A DNA stretch of 64,000 nt, from the NCBI GenBank assembly GCA_003135415.1, contig PLBP01000015.1, forward strand, positions 44,999 to 108,998. The letters run 5' to 3'. This DNA comes from Hyphomicrobiales bacterium. GTDB taxonomy: Bacteria; Pseudomonadota; Alphaproteobacteria; Rhizobiales; Xanthobacteraceae. The translations under genes were made by a program, and so were the position numbers. The notes beneath the pieces are model-generated. The model was not told where the DNA came from and made no database searches. It saw only the letters and a list, made by a program, of their open reading frames with translations. Below, in pieces: positions 8,945 through 16,906 of this stretch (positions are counted from its first letter, which is position 1; every line of letters starts with the position of its first letter).

Positions 8945-9694
8945 CTAAGTATTTTCAGGCAGAGCTCGCGCCTGCGCATATCCGCAAAATTCACAATCGT
9001 CGGGCTGATCCGGGATATTGTTACTCATCAAACAGTTTTTGAGATTGACCAGTGCGGCTTCGATCCAGTGATCGCTGCCAGTGTACGGCAAGAGCTTCAC
9101 CGCAAATTCAATTCGGCCGTCGAACGCTTCTGCGTCTCGGCCGTTGCAGTAAACGAAATAACCCGTGTCGGACACGATTAGTCCCTGCTGGCGAACCAGC
9201 CACTGATACACTTCCATCTGTCGCTTATAGGCAGACTGCCACTCTGCGTCGATCGTTACCTCTCCGGTTTTTGCTGTCGCCTTGTAATCTACGACGATGA
9301 TCTCACCGGCCGGATTGACCCACAAATCATCGACTGCGCCGGTGATCGTTAGATTGGTTGGTGCATGGAGTACTTGTACGCCCTTAAAATTCTCCCGCCA
9401 TTCACCAATTTGCGGATGTTGGAATGGCACGGCTTCAATTCCGTACTGGCGCATGAAGGGATGAGCTGTTCCATTTACGCGGTGTACGTCGAATTCTTTT
9501 TTGAGCAGCCGATCGACGAGCGAATTGATGGTGAATGGCGGACCCGACGGCCGGCGAACACCAAGTCGGTGATTGAGAAAAAAGCATCGCGGACATTCGA
9601 GAAAAAGTTCGATGCCGGATCGGCTGACCTTGAACGGCTTTTCCGCAGCCGGGTCAAACAAGCCGCGCGATTTGATGGAAAATTCCTTTCTCAT
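8945..9694 (-). CDS. PD-(D/E)XK nuclease family protein, Cas4/RecB-like
   Basis: A 249-residue protein with the core of Cas4/RecB-type nucleases: motif I region SGIELFLECPRC at 26-37, GAVDD with Asp122, VVDYK with Asp136 and Lys138, and QMEVYQW with Gln159 and Tyr163. Cysteines at 34, 37, 234 and 237 (plus 221) could bind an iron-sulfur cluster as in Cas4 and AddB. These enzymes cut single-stranded or duplex DNA with metal ions. No cas genes or CRISPR array are present, so a solo defence or element-maintenance role is more likely. It is placed between the DUF2130 gene and the broken DUF262 gene on the same strand, which suggests a common operon. Confidence 0.8.
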   Translation of the reverse strand: MRKEFSIKSRGLFDPAAEKPFKVSRSGIELFLECPRCFFLNHRLGVRRPSGPPFTINSLVDRLLKKEFDVHRVNGTAHPFMRQYGIEAVPFQHPQIGEWRENFKGVQVLHAPTNLTITGAVDDLWVNPAGEIIVVDYKATAKTGEVTIDAEWQSAYKRQMEVYQWLVRQQGLIVSDTGYFVYCNGRDAEAFDGRIEFAVKLLPYTGSDHWIEAALVNLKNCLMSNNIPDQPDDCEFCGYAQARALPENT

Positions 9695-9814
9695 AATGAG
9701 GTGATCTCCTCCCCTATGCTGGCATTATAGGCCAGTTCGACCGAAATTGCGGGGACTCACAGCGGTGAGATGAATGTTTGAGATGAATAATGAGACGAGA
9801 AAAACTGCTCTCGT

Positions 9815-11059
9815 TTATTGAGACTCGGGCTCGTCATCACTACCGCCAGAAGTCAGCAAAGGAATGCTTTGGAGCGAGGAGCCGATCAGGCCTTGTAGAT
9901 CGCCATACATTCCACCAGTATTCGAAATCACCTTTTGAATTTGCTTGTCACGTTTGGCCCAACGTCGTTCGGCGCTGCGCCGTTCTTCCTGAAGGTCACT
10001 CTGCATATCGACAAAGGCTTCAACGATTGCCTCGACCCGCTGTTTAAACTCGGGACCGGAAACATATCTATACATTACTTCCATCTTTTCATTTTTTCCG
10101 ACTGCCGACAGTTTTGCCATCTCTACTTCAATTAACTGCGACCGCAAAGCTATAGCGAGTGGTAGCGCGCATTGCGGGCTGGTAACCCAAACGCCGTTGA
10201 CTTGCTGAAAGTTTTTGCAATCCTTGGGGAGTGCTTCGCTTACAAGAATGGCGATATCCGCTTTCGCTGCTCGTTGATCGTCTTTCAGCTTGGCAATCCA
10301 GCTATCGCTCCATGCCTTTGTATGTTTGGATTCCCACAGGATTGATCCGCACGGATGTCCCGAATTATTGATAACCCTCTGATGCGCGTCTGCTCCACTA
10401 AAACCTTTTGGAACAGGCTCAAGCTGATCTGAGGGAAACGCACTAGAAATCAGCTGTTCTAGTTCAAGTTCGAGCACTTCGCCTTGTGTTTGCTGCGAGC
10501 CTTGTTCTAGTTTTCTTCGGAGCTCATCGTTTACCCGAGTGGCGTCCTGTATTTTTTTATCCTTCTCGGCATCTTTCAGGCGGTGAGTGTCCTGAAGTCT
10601 CTTCTCCGTTTCTTCTTGTATTTTCTGACGCTCTTCATCCATCTTTCTCGCAGTTTCGAGCTCAAGAGTCTTTTCCCTTTCTTCTAGGCTTCGTTTCTGC
10701 GCGCGCAATTCCAGCTCAGCCTTTTGCGCTAGCTCCAGTTGTTGATCTTTTTCAACCGCCCTTCGTTTCAAGTCCTGTATTTCAACACCTACGGACTGCC
10801 GGGCGCTCGCTTCGGCTTCCTTCAATAATTTGGTCCGGGCATTCTGGACCTGTTCTTTGACCGTTTGGTCAATTGTCTTTTCTTTGTCCGCAAGCTCGCG
10901 CTCCTTCGCTGCCATCTTTTTCTGCTGCTCAAGGGATTCGGACTTGAATTGCGCGCGAGTTTGGTCAGCTATTTGGTGATAAATAGCCTCCGATACGGGA
11001 ATTTGTTGCCCGCAATTCGGGCACTTAATGCTGTCTAGTTTGTGAAGGTCATTTGTCAT
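9815..11059 (-). CDS. DUF2130 domain protein with long coiled coil
   Basis: 414 residues from the chosen ATG. A short CPNCGQQIP near the N-terminus resembles half of a zinc ribbon, followed by about 180 residues of charged, Glu/Lys/Gln-rich coiled coil, and a C-terminal domain with the conserved DUF2130 blocks: ILWESKHTKAWSDSWI, LKDDQRAAKADIAILVSE, VNGVWVTSP and GMYGDLQGLIG. The WESK and ADIAILVSE blocks look like a restriction-endonuclease-type fold, as in RmuC, but the enzymatic activity is not established. It is the first gene of a three-gene minus-strand set with the PD-(D/E)XK nuclease and the DUF262 protein. An ATG 13 codons upstream is an alternative start; neither has a good ribosome site. 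Confidence 0.85.
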   Translation of the reverse strand: MTNDLHKLDSIKCPNCGQQIPVSEAIYHQIADQTRAQFKSESLEQQKKMAAKERELADKEKTIDQTVKEQVQNARTKLLKEAEASARQSVGVEIQDLKRRAVEKDQQLELAQKAELELRAQKRSLEEREKTLELETARKMDEERQKIQEETEKRLQDTHRLKDAEKDKKIQDATRVNDELRRKLEQGSQQTQGEVLELELEQLISSAFPSDQLEPVPKGFSGADAHQRVINNSGHPCGSILWESKHTKAWSDSWIAKLKDDQRAAKADIAILVSEALPKDCKNFQQVNGVWVTSPQCALPLAIALRSQLIEVEMAKLSAVGKNEKMEVMYRYVSGPEFKQRVEAIVEAFVDMQSDLQEERRSAERRWAKRDKQIQKVISNTGGMYGDLQGLIGSSLQSIPLLTSGGSDDEPESQ

Positions 11060-11234
11060 ATTGCGATCGAGGGCGTGGATATTGATTATACCGAACATTT
11101 GAGCGAGTGCATCAGCTTCTGGGAGCTAACAGACCAGAGTATCGTGTCGATGCATGCGCCTTACACGGAGCCAACCACAGTGCAGGACTTCGCGCGGCTT
11201 TGGGTTTTTCCCATTCTTATAAGAATGAATTTGT

Positions 11235-11354
11235 ACTGAGTATTATTATATGGGTCTAATTCACTGAGTCTCATTAATAGAGTACCGAGTGTTTTCATCC
11301 GGTCTAGAGCGGCTGATTTCACTCGGTCTAGACCGAGTGTTTTCGCTCGGTCTA
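11235..11354. repeat. Iteron-like 24-base tandem repeats
   Basis: Three repeats begin exactly 24 bases apart at 11284, 11308 and 11332, with the form ACCGAGTGTTTTC-NNNN-GGTCTA; the first and third agree at 20 of 23 positions and the second at about 18. A more diverged copy is at 11235-11258. The junction of the second and third makes an 18-base perfect palindrome at 11321-11338. Iterons of this kind bind Rep proteins at plasmid origins or act as clustered operators. They lie directly beyond the end of a winged-helix gene, which could encode the binding protein. Confidence 0.65.
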
Positions 11355-11361
11355 AGGCTAT

Positions 11362-11718
11362 TCATAGCTTCCTCGGTTTGAGGTTCAACTCGTAGATATT
11401 CGTCTTACCCTGCCCTCGGCGCTTGATGGTCAGCAGGCCGTTTGCTTCGAGCGATTTGAGGTGCCTCCGGACGTTGGTTTCGTGGAGGCCCATGTCGATA
11501 CCCAAACGTATTTGCCCGGGAAAGCAAAAGTCGTTCTGCCAAGCATAGCTGAGCAACATGGCGAAGGCGAGCTTATCGCCAGAACTCAACTTCTTTGACT
11601 TGAGCAGAAAATTCGGAACCTGCGTGAAGCCCTTCGCTGTGGCGGCATCGGCACCCTTGAGGATGATGTTGCGGTCCTTGAGGATGTCGCCTATGTGCGT
11701 CGGCCCGTGTAGTTCCAT
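11362..11718 (-). CDS. Small winged-helix DNA-binding protein, replication-initiator-like
   Basis: 118 residues. Residues 45-112 form a winged helix: GDKLAFAMLLSYAW, then a recognition-helix region GLHETNVRRHLKSLEANGLL and a wing RRGQGKTNIYEL. The early KGFTQVPNFLL plus this fold is common in helix-turn-helix proteins of plasmids and islands that resemble the N-terminal half of RepA-type initiators. Residues 1-40 are not recognised. The stop codon lies eight bases from the iteron-like repeats, so it may bind them to control replication, copy number or its own gene. It could equally be a plain transcription factor. Confidence 0.65.
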   Translation of the reverse strand: MELHGPTHIGDILKDRNIILKGADAATAKGFTQVPNFLLKSKKLSSGDKLAFAMLLSYAWQNDFCFPGQIRLGIDMGLHETNVRRHLKSLEANGLLTIKRRGQGKTNIYELNLKPRKL

Positions 11719-12052
11719 ACACGTGCATTATACAGCCTCCAGAGACGCCTCTAGGGCGTCTATCCCCTATCGGTTGATATCTTCGGTAGCTTCGATGACT
11801 AAATCGAGTCAGAAGCGGAAGTGAGAATACGCGGGGCTTTATGTCCATTCAAAAGCAGACATTTGTCCGTGCGCCGGGCATGTCCGCTAATAGCGGAAAT
11901 CGCCCTCGCGCGGGTCGATTGATGAACGAGGCCGCCAACTCCCTACCGGTGGAAGAGCCGTACACAGCATCAATTTCAGACATGCTCATCGTTGACTTGA
12001 CAGCGCGCGATATTCCCGCACCATAAGTCATTAATTAAATTGGAGAAATTAA
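11719..12052. other. Non-coding interval between divergent genes
   Basis: This 334-base stretch separates the minus-strand winged-helix gene from plus-strand small membrane protein genes and should hold both promoters. A 61-codon plus-strand ORF (11841-12026) has no ribosome site and no recognisable product, so I do not call it. AAAGCAGACATT at 11852-11863 recurs at 14568-14579, a hint of a small dispersed repeat. TTGGAGAAATTAA just before 12053 is the ribosome site of the next gene. Confidence 0.4.
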
Positions 12053-12469
12053 ATGGTTAATTATAAACGGAGCTTCTTCGCCCCCTCAAACAAAGGAAAA
12101 GCGGGCGAGGTTTTCGTTCATAATCTATTGGCCGGACACACCAAAGCTGAAAGGGATCAACAAGAAAGAATTGAGCGAATAACTCAGCTACTCAAATCGT
12201 ATGGGCTTTTAGATCTTGATCCGCGCGCAATACTAGAAACTGCACGCGTTCGGTCTATTAGTATCGATCAAATTGAAAAGAAATTGCTGCTCCCGATAGC
12301 GGCTGAAAGGCAGGGCTGGTCCAAAAAGCAAAGGAAAGCTGCAACGGTCATTGGTTTTTTTGGGCGGCATGCTTGGTTTGGGGCTTTGCTCTTTCTTGTG
12401 TTCATTTGGTTGTTTGTCAAATTTCTCGATGTAACATTGAAGCCGTTCTTAGATGCTTTTTTTAAATAA
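12053..12469 (+). CDS. Small C-terminally anchored membrane protein, unknown function
   Basis: 138 residues, preceded by a clear GGAGAAATTAA ribosome site. The first 100 residues are charged and helical (KAERDQQERIERITQLLKS), and a hydrophobic segment at about 108-126 (FGALLFLVFIWLFVKFL) suggests a single C-terminal membrane anchor with the bulk in the cytoplasm. I do not recognise a family. The next gene, also membrane-located, begins eight bases after the stop, so the two are probably co-transcribed and may work together. AT-rich codon use matches the rest of the element. Confidence 0.65.
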   Translation: MVNYKRSFFAPSNKGKAGEVFVHNLLAGHTKAERDQQERIERITQLLKSYGLLDLDPRAILETARVRSISIDQIEKKLLLPIAAERQGWSKKQRKAATVIGFFGRHAWFGALLFLVFIWLFVKFLDVTLKPFLDAFFK

Positions 12470-12477
12470 ATAGACGG

Positions 12478-12735
12478 ATGAGCAGAGCGAAAAATATGAC
12501 AAGCGGACGATTTTGGCGAGATAACATCGCAGGACAGAAAGGCGGAATTCTGTTGAAGATATTTTTGTTTCCTGGACTGATAATTCAGTGGTTGATCTAC
12601 TTAACACCGGCTGGAAATTACGCAGATGTTCGCGGCCAGACAAGGAGAGCAAGAAGTCCGCTATTTACTTTTTTGTATGCCATCGCATTTTGGTTTGTTT
12701 TGTTGATGTGGGTCAGCGGTTTCTGGAGACCATAG
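12478..12735 (+). CDS. Small two-pass membrane protein, unknown function
   Basis: 85 residues with two hydrophobic segments at about 24-43 and 62-82 joined by a short polar loop rich in Arg. No family is recognised. It follows another small membrane protein gene by eight bases. The proximal ATG is used, but an ATG six codons later is possible since neither has a strong ribosome site. Candidate roles (inferred only) are surface exclusion, a phage-entry block or a partner for the upstream protein. Confidence 0.55.
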   Translation: MSRAKNMTSGRFWRDNIAGQKGGILLKIFLFPGLIIQWLIYLTPAGNYADVRGQTRRARSPLFTFLYAIAFWFVLLMWVSGFWRP

Positions 12736-12820
12736 TCTTCCGTTTGCTTTAGAAGGCGCACGGGAGGATAGCAGCACCGACAAGTATTCTCACCACATTT
12801 CAGCGATTATAGGGATCGCG

Positions 12821-13444
12821 ATGGACGACACGAAAGAGCTTCGTAGCGATTTCTTCCAAGGTGATGTTGACTCAGTCGCACGCGCCCTCATAGGCAAAAT
12901 ATTACTTGTTAACGGGGTCGGCGGTATCATCGTCGAGACCGAGGCTTACGACGCAAACGATGAAGGATCGCATAGCTTCGGTGGAAAAATAACTGACCGA
13001 AACAAATCGATGTTTGCTTTACCGGGTACTGTCTACGTCTACAGGCTTCGTGGCTCTCAATGCCTAAATTTTGTTTGCGACAGTGGTAAGCGTGGAAGCG
13101 CTGTTCTAATCCGCTCGTTGGAACCTACAATGCAACTTGAAGCGATGGAAAGACTGCAGCCCGGCAAGAACAAATTTCAACTTTGCTGCGGCCCTGGCAA
13201 TCTGTGCAAATCACTAGGCATTACCCGCGAAAAGCATGATGGACACTCGCTCGATAAGTTTCCGTTCGACTTGCAAGAGCGGATTGGGGCCTCTGATCCC
13301 CTTGTCGGAATTACTCCGCGCGTCGGACCGCCCAATGTGGCAGATAAGCTGCGGCGCTATTTACTCCACGGTTCAAAGTTTACAAGTAGATCCAGAAACC
13401 CACATAGCGAAAATTCGAAGGAGGGAGAACGGGTTAAACTTTGA
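12821..13444 (+). CDS. 3-methyladenine DNA glycosylase, AAG/MPG family
   Basis: 207 residues with the alkyladenine glycosylase signature: VARALIGKILL, IIVETEAYDANDEGSHSFGGKITDR around 36-60, MFALPGTVYVYRLRGSQCLNFVC around 64-86 and GSAVLIRSLEP around 92-102. The Glu in ETEAY is the residue that activates water in this family. The enzyme removes alkylated or deaminated purines from DNA to start base-excision repair. Family length is usually 185-210, so the protein looks complete; the last 20 residues are low-complexity. It is cargo in a mobile element and has no operon partner. It may protect the element or host from alkylating compounds, or overlap with defence, both inferred. Confidence 0.88.
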   Translation: MDDTKELRSDFFQGDVDSVARALIGKILLVNGVGGIIVETEAYDANDEGSHSFGGKITDRNKSMFALPGTVYVYRLRGSQCLNFVCDSGKRGSAVLIRSLEPTMQLEAMERLQPGKNKFQLCCGPGNLCKSLGITREKHDGHSLDKFPFDLQERIGASDPLVGITPRVGPPNVADKLRRYLLHGSKFTSRSRNPHSENSKEGERVKL

Positions 13445-13471
13445 TCGGGTTAAACGGGGCATAGTCAAGCT

Positions 13472-14005
13472 ATGGATAACATTAAGTTCTGCTCCATGGA
13501 TGTTGAAATAATATTCGCTCACAAAAGGACTTGGTCAATATGTGCGGCTATTTTCATTTGGTCGCTCTGTTCATCAAATGCTCTAGCTTCGGGAAAGCTA
13601 TATTACGGGAGCCGAATGGGCATGACAGTTACCGTCATTTCGATATCGGGCCTGAGTACAGACAATGCAGTTATTCGAACAAAGCATACTCGCGAAGATG
13701 CAATCTCATTTTGTCGAGACTACGTGCAGAAACTAACTGAAGATTGCATCAAAGAAGAATTAGAAACCCCCTTAAATGATTTCGTCAATGCAAATTGCAC
13801 GACTGGCGAGTTTACCGATTTTCGTGGTGATCGGTATCAGTTTTTGGGCCCGAACCAAAAAAAGAATGACGAGATACTTGCTAAGTATCTAATTCGAAAT
13901 TTATCGACTAATGAAATCGCAAACGGCTCCAGCGCAAGCGGCTATCCAACAAATATGTCGATATTTAAAGCTCTCTGTCCACGTCAAGCCCCATTCGATT
14001 TCTAA
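13472..14005 (+). CDS. Secreted or periplasmic protein of unknown function
   Basis: 177 residues. A hydrophobic segment at about 22-38 ending in NALASG looks like a signal peptide with an Ala-x-Ser cleavage site, although the charged stretch before it is long, so an internal ATG (MDVEII, residue 9) is a possible start. The mature part has SRMGMTVTVISISGL, IRTKHTREDAISFCRDYV and FRGDRYQFLG, a set I recall from hypothetical proteins of Hyphomicrobiales. Four conserved-looking Cys in the mature part may form disulfides. Another secreted protein follows 14 bases later, suggesting a pair with a shared envelope role. Confidence 0.65.
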   Translation: MDNIKFCSMDVEIIFAHKRTWSICAAIFIWSLCSSNALASGKLYYGSRMGMTVTVISISGLSTDNAVIRTKHTREDAISFCRDYVQKLTEDCIKEELETPLNDFVNANCTTGEFTDFRGDRYQFLGPNQKKNDEILAKYLIRNLSTNEIANGSSASGYPTNMSIFKALCPRQAPFDF

Positions 14006-14019
14006 TCTGGTGTAAGAAT

Positions 14020-14496
14020 ATGAGAATGACACGTTTGTTCCTCACAGCGTGTTACTTCGTCACTCTTTCAGTGATACGAGTAAATGCAGAAGCCGTCCCG
14101 CATGATTTCTTGGGGGTGTGGATCGCGGCAGGTATTTCTGAGAATCAATGCAAACCATCGGACTGGAAGGGGCCCGCCCAAAACGCAAATGATCGAATCA
14201 CGAGGGTGACCCCGACAACGATTGAAGGTTGGGAACATGGATGCAAAATTCTTAATGCTCGCATTCCCGAATCTAGCATTGCCAGTCGTAGCATTGCTGA
14301 TGTTTCTCTGCTGTGTAGCGGAGAGGGTATGACATGGCGCAGCAAACAACGATGGTTTGTGAAGAATATTGATCGTCGGAAGTTATTTCTGGCTATTGAA
14401 ATAGAACGATCAGATGAAAGAGATGACTCAGGAAGGCGCACGAAATCGCGCATCAACTCCACGCTCGACGCCTATATCTATCTCGATTGCAACTAA
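14020..14496 (+). CDS. Secreted or periplasmic protein of unknown function
   Basis: 158 residues with a clear signal peptide: MRMTRLF, a hydrophobic core to about residue 19 and a VNAEA cleavage region. The mature part starts PHDFLGVWIAAG, like many small exported proteins that begin with a 'FxGxW' motif, and has Cys pairs around 43, 75, 98 and 157. It resembles small periplasmic proteins with a lipocalin-like or membrane-lipid-binding look, but no function can be assigned. It follows another exported protein closely and is probably co-transcribed. Confidence 0.65.
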   Translation: MRMTRLFLTACYFVTLSVIRVNAEAVPHDFLGVWIAAGISENQCKPSDWKGPAQNANDRITRVTPTTIEGWEHGCKILNARIPESSIASRSIADVSLLCSGEGMTWRSKQRWFVKNIDRRKLFLAIEIERSDERDDSGRRTKSRINSTLDAYIYLDCN

Positions 14497-14675
14497 GTCT
14501 TCTAGAGTGTGCTTTGGGTCATTAGCAGACATTACGGTGTGAGCTTGCGAGGTCCGCTTTACCCCAGAAAGCAGACATTGATGGACGGCTCATGCACGTT
14601 GGCTTTTATCTGCGTGCCTATGAGTCCACCCCCTAGGTGCCTAGGGCTTTGATCACGAGGCCTAACCATATGCGG

Positions 14676-15284
<609 letters not shown>

Positions 15285-15364
15285 TTATCCCCATCTCACA
15301 CTGCGAAAGGGGTGGGAATCGATTAAGATCGATAACCATACTGACCAGCTCGGGAGAGGGGTCT

Positions 15365-16558
15365 ATGCCGGGTCAAAAAACGGGAGGTGGGCTCACCGCC
15401 GAAGAGAAAAGAATTGTTAAAGCGCTACTAGCCGAAGGATGGCGCAATCAAGATATCCAGGCGCTGGTCAATGTGGGGCGACCCGCAACGATCAATAGTG
15501 CCCGAATAACGGGTGTTAAAAAAAACGGAAGCATAAAACCTGCGACCGATGACGATGTTCGTTTCTACAAGAAGAAAAAAGAATCTTTCGATTGGAAAAC
15601 AGGACTGAACCTATTTGATGACGAGCGGCTCATCCGTGCACGCGAGGCAATGATCTTAGCCGTGCAAGTGTTCAATAGCCCTTCCTGCTCCTTCAAGTCA
15701 GAAATATTTTCTGTTCTTGCAAATATCGCCTGGACATATCTTCTCCATGAGTTTTACACACGAAAAGGTATTGAGGTCGTTGGTGCTGACGGTAAGTCTT
15801 TTGCACTCAGCCAAATGCTGACGCGTCCGGATTGTCCCTTATCAGATGGGGTTAAGAATAATCTTGGCGCTATAAAACTCATTCGAGACGAAGTCGAGCA
15901 TATGTTGATGAGACGAGGCGACGTGAAATGGTCGCCGCTATTCCAAGCGTGTTGCCTGAATTTTGATACAGCAATCTTAAAATTATTTGGCGAAAAACTG
16001 TCGCTTCAGAAGGAGCTGTCGTTTGCTCTTCAGTTCACGAAACTGGATATAGATCAGATTACAACTTTTCAGAATTACGAAATTCCCGAACAAATCGAAG
16101 CGCTGGATGCCCGTCTCGGGGAAGGATTAACCGAAGAGCAGCTCGCTGATTTAGAATACAAATTTCAAGTGATCTATACGATGGACAATGCCTCGAAGAG
16201 CAGTGCGGGGATTAAGTTCATTAAACCGGGAACTGATGAGGCTAGGGATGTAAAAAATGTTCTTCTCAAATACAAATTGGCTGATGAAGAGTATCCATAC
16301 AAGCCTGGTACGGTAACGAAGAACGTAGCGAAAAAAAGTGGAAAGAAGTTTTTATTAAACAACCACACTCAAGCTTGGAGATTATTTAAAATCAGACCGA
16401 AGAAGGGGGTGAAACAACCTCAAAACACAAATAAAGATTACTGCATTTATCATCAGGCGCATTCGGACTACACTTACTCGGAAAAATGGGTTGATTTTTT
16501 ATCTAATAAAGTAGCGTCCCCAGAGGAATTCGCGAAAATAAAAGCTGTGAAGTTATAG
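15365..16558 (+). CDS. DUF3644 protein with R-x4-H motif, probable HEPN-type defence protein
   Basis: 397 residues. The first 50 residues look like a homeodomain-type helix-turn-helix (EEKRIVKALLAEGWRNQDIQ). Residues 90-215 contain the DUF3644 pattern: FNSPSCSFKSEIFSVLANIAW, LLHEFYTRKG, SLSQM-like ALSQML, and LIRDEVEHML with R-x4-H at about 177-182, then LFQACCLNFD. The R-x4-H motif and helix context are those of HEPN RNases. The C-terminal 150 residues are charged and end in a Tyr-rich stretch, with no family recognised. DUF3644 proteins occur in mobile elements and defence islands; the target is not known. It is followed by a strong hairpin terminator and is monocistronic. Confidence 0.75.
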   Translation: MPGQKTGGGLTAEEKRIVKALLAEGWRNQDIQALVNVGRPATINSARITGVKKNGSIKPATDDDVRFYKKKKESFDWKTGLNLFDDERLIRAREAMILAVQVFNSPSCSFKSEIFSVLANIAWTYLLHEFYTRKGIEVVGADGKSFALSQMLTRPDCPLSDGVKNNLGAIKLIRDEVEHMLMRRGDVKWSPLFQACCLNFDTAILKLFGEKLSLQKELSFALQFTKLDIDQITTFQNYEIPEQIEALDARLGEGLTEEQLADLEYKFQVIYTMDNASKSSAGIKFIKPGTDEARDVKNVLLKYKLADEEYPYKPGTVTKNVAKKSGKKFLLNNHTQAWRLFKIRPKKGVKQPQNTNKDYCIYHQAHSDYTYSEKWVDFLSNKVASPEEFAKIKAVKL

Positions 16559-16572
16559 TATCCAAATACAAA

Positions 16573-16598
16573 AAGGGGCCGGTTGGACCCGGCCCCTT
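16573..16598 (-). terminator. Rho-independent terminator between convergent genes
   Basis: A perfect 10-base stem AAGGGGCCGG / CCGGCCCCTT with a six-base loop. On the minus strand it is followed by TTTTTGTATTT, so it terminates the AlpA-like gene; on the plus strand, where the DUF3644 gene ends 15 bases earlier, it has no T tract but may still act weakly. Confidence 0.75.
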
Positions 16599-16620
16599 GC
16601 CCTTATCAAGAAGGAGAGTG

Positions 16621-16812
16621 CTATCGGCTAGCGATGCGCTCGTCTATCCAGTTCTGCACCTCTTCGGACAACCACGCTACTCTGCACTGACCGAGTCGTA
16701 TCCGTTTCGGGAACTTGTCGGCAGCTTCGAGCCTCGCGATGTGAACGAAGCTGTACGGTATTCCGAATAAACTCTTTAGCTCTTTCTTGCTAACCAGTTT
16801 TGTAGTGGTCAT
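16621..16812 (-). CDS. AlpA-family regulator / excisionase-like protein
   Basis: 63 residues from the ATG preceded by AGGGG. The sequence KLVSKKELKSLFGIPYSFVHI is the AlpA/Cox-type helix-turn-helix, and the protein ends AWLSEEVQNWIDERIASR as is typical. AlpA proteins activate the integrase gene or act as recombination directionality factors for P4-like islands. A longer ORF in the same frame extends 36 codons upstream but lacks a better ribosome site and is not needed for the family length of 60-75. The gene lies 114 bases downstream of the integrase and on the same strand. A hairpin covers its start codon. Confidence 0.85.
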   Translation of the reverse strand: MTTTKLVSKKELKSLFGIPYSFVHIARLEAADKFPKRIRLGQCRVAWLSEEVQNWIDERIASR

Positions 16813-16841
16813 TGCAAACCCCTGTTTGAGGGGCGTTGCAA
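16812..16841 (-). promoter_or_regulatory. Hairpin covering the AlpA ribosome site and start codon
   Basis: TTGCAA arms (16812-16817 and 16836-16841) enclose a second stem of CCCCT and AGGGG with a five-base loop. In the mRNA the AGGGG of the Shine-Dalgarno and the first base of the ATG are in the 3' side of the stem. It may repress translation or be an operator. Confidence 0.45.
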
Positions 16842-16906
16842 CGCCGCCAGTGAACTCGCTAGCGGGCGGGAGGATCATAGGATCAGATGGAGCCGCATAG
16901 CAACGT

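Noticed and set aside
11235..11354. CRISPR array
   Set aside because: The repeats are 24 bases with period 24 and no spacers, and there are no cas genes; the Cas4-like nuclease is a stand-alone gene.
11841..12026. 61-codon ORF before the small membrane genes
   Set aside because: No ribosome site and part of it matches a dispersed non-coding repeat seen again near 14,570.
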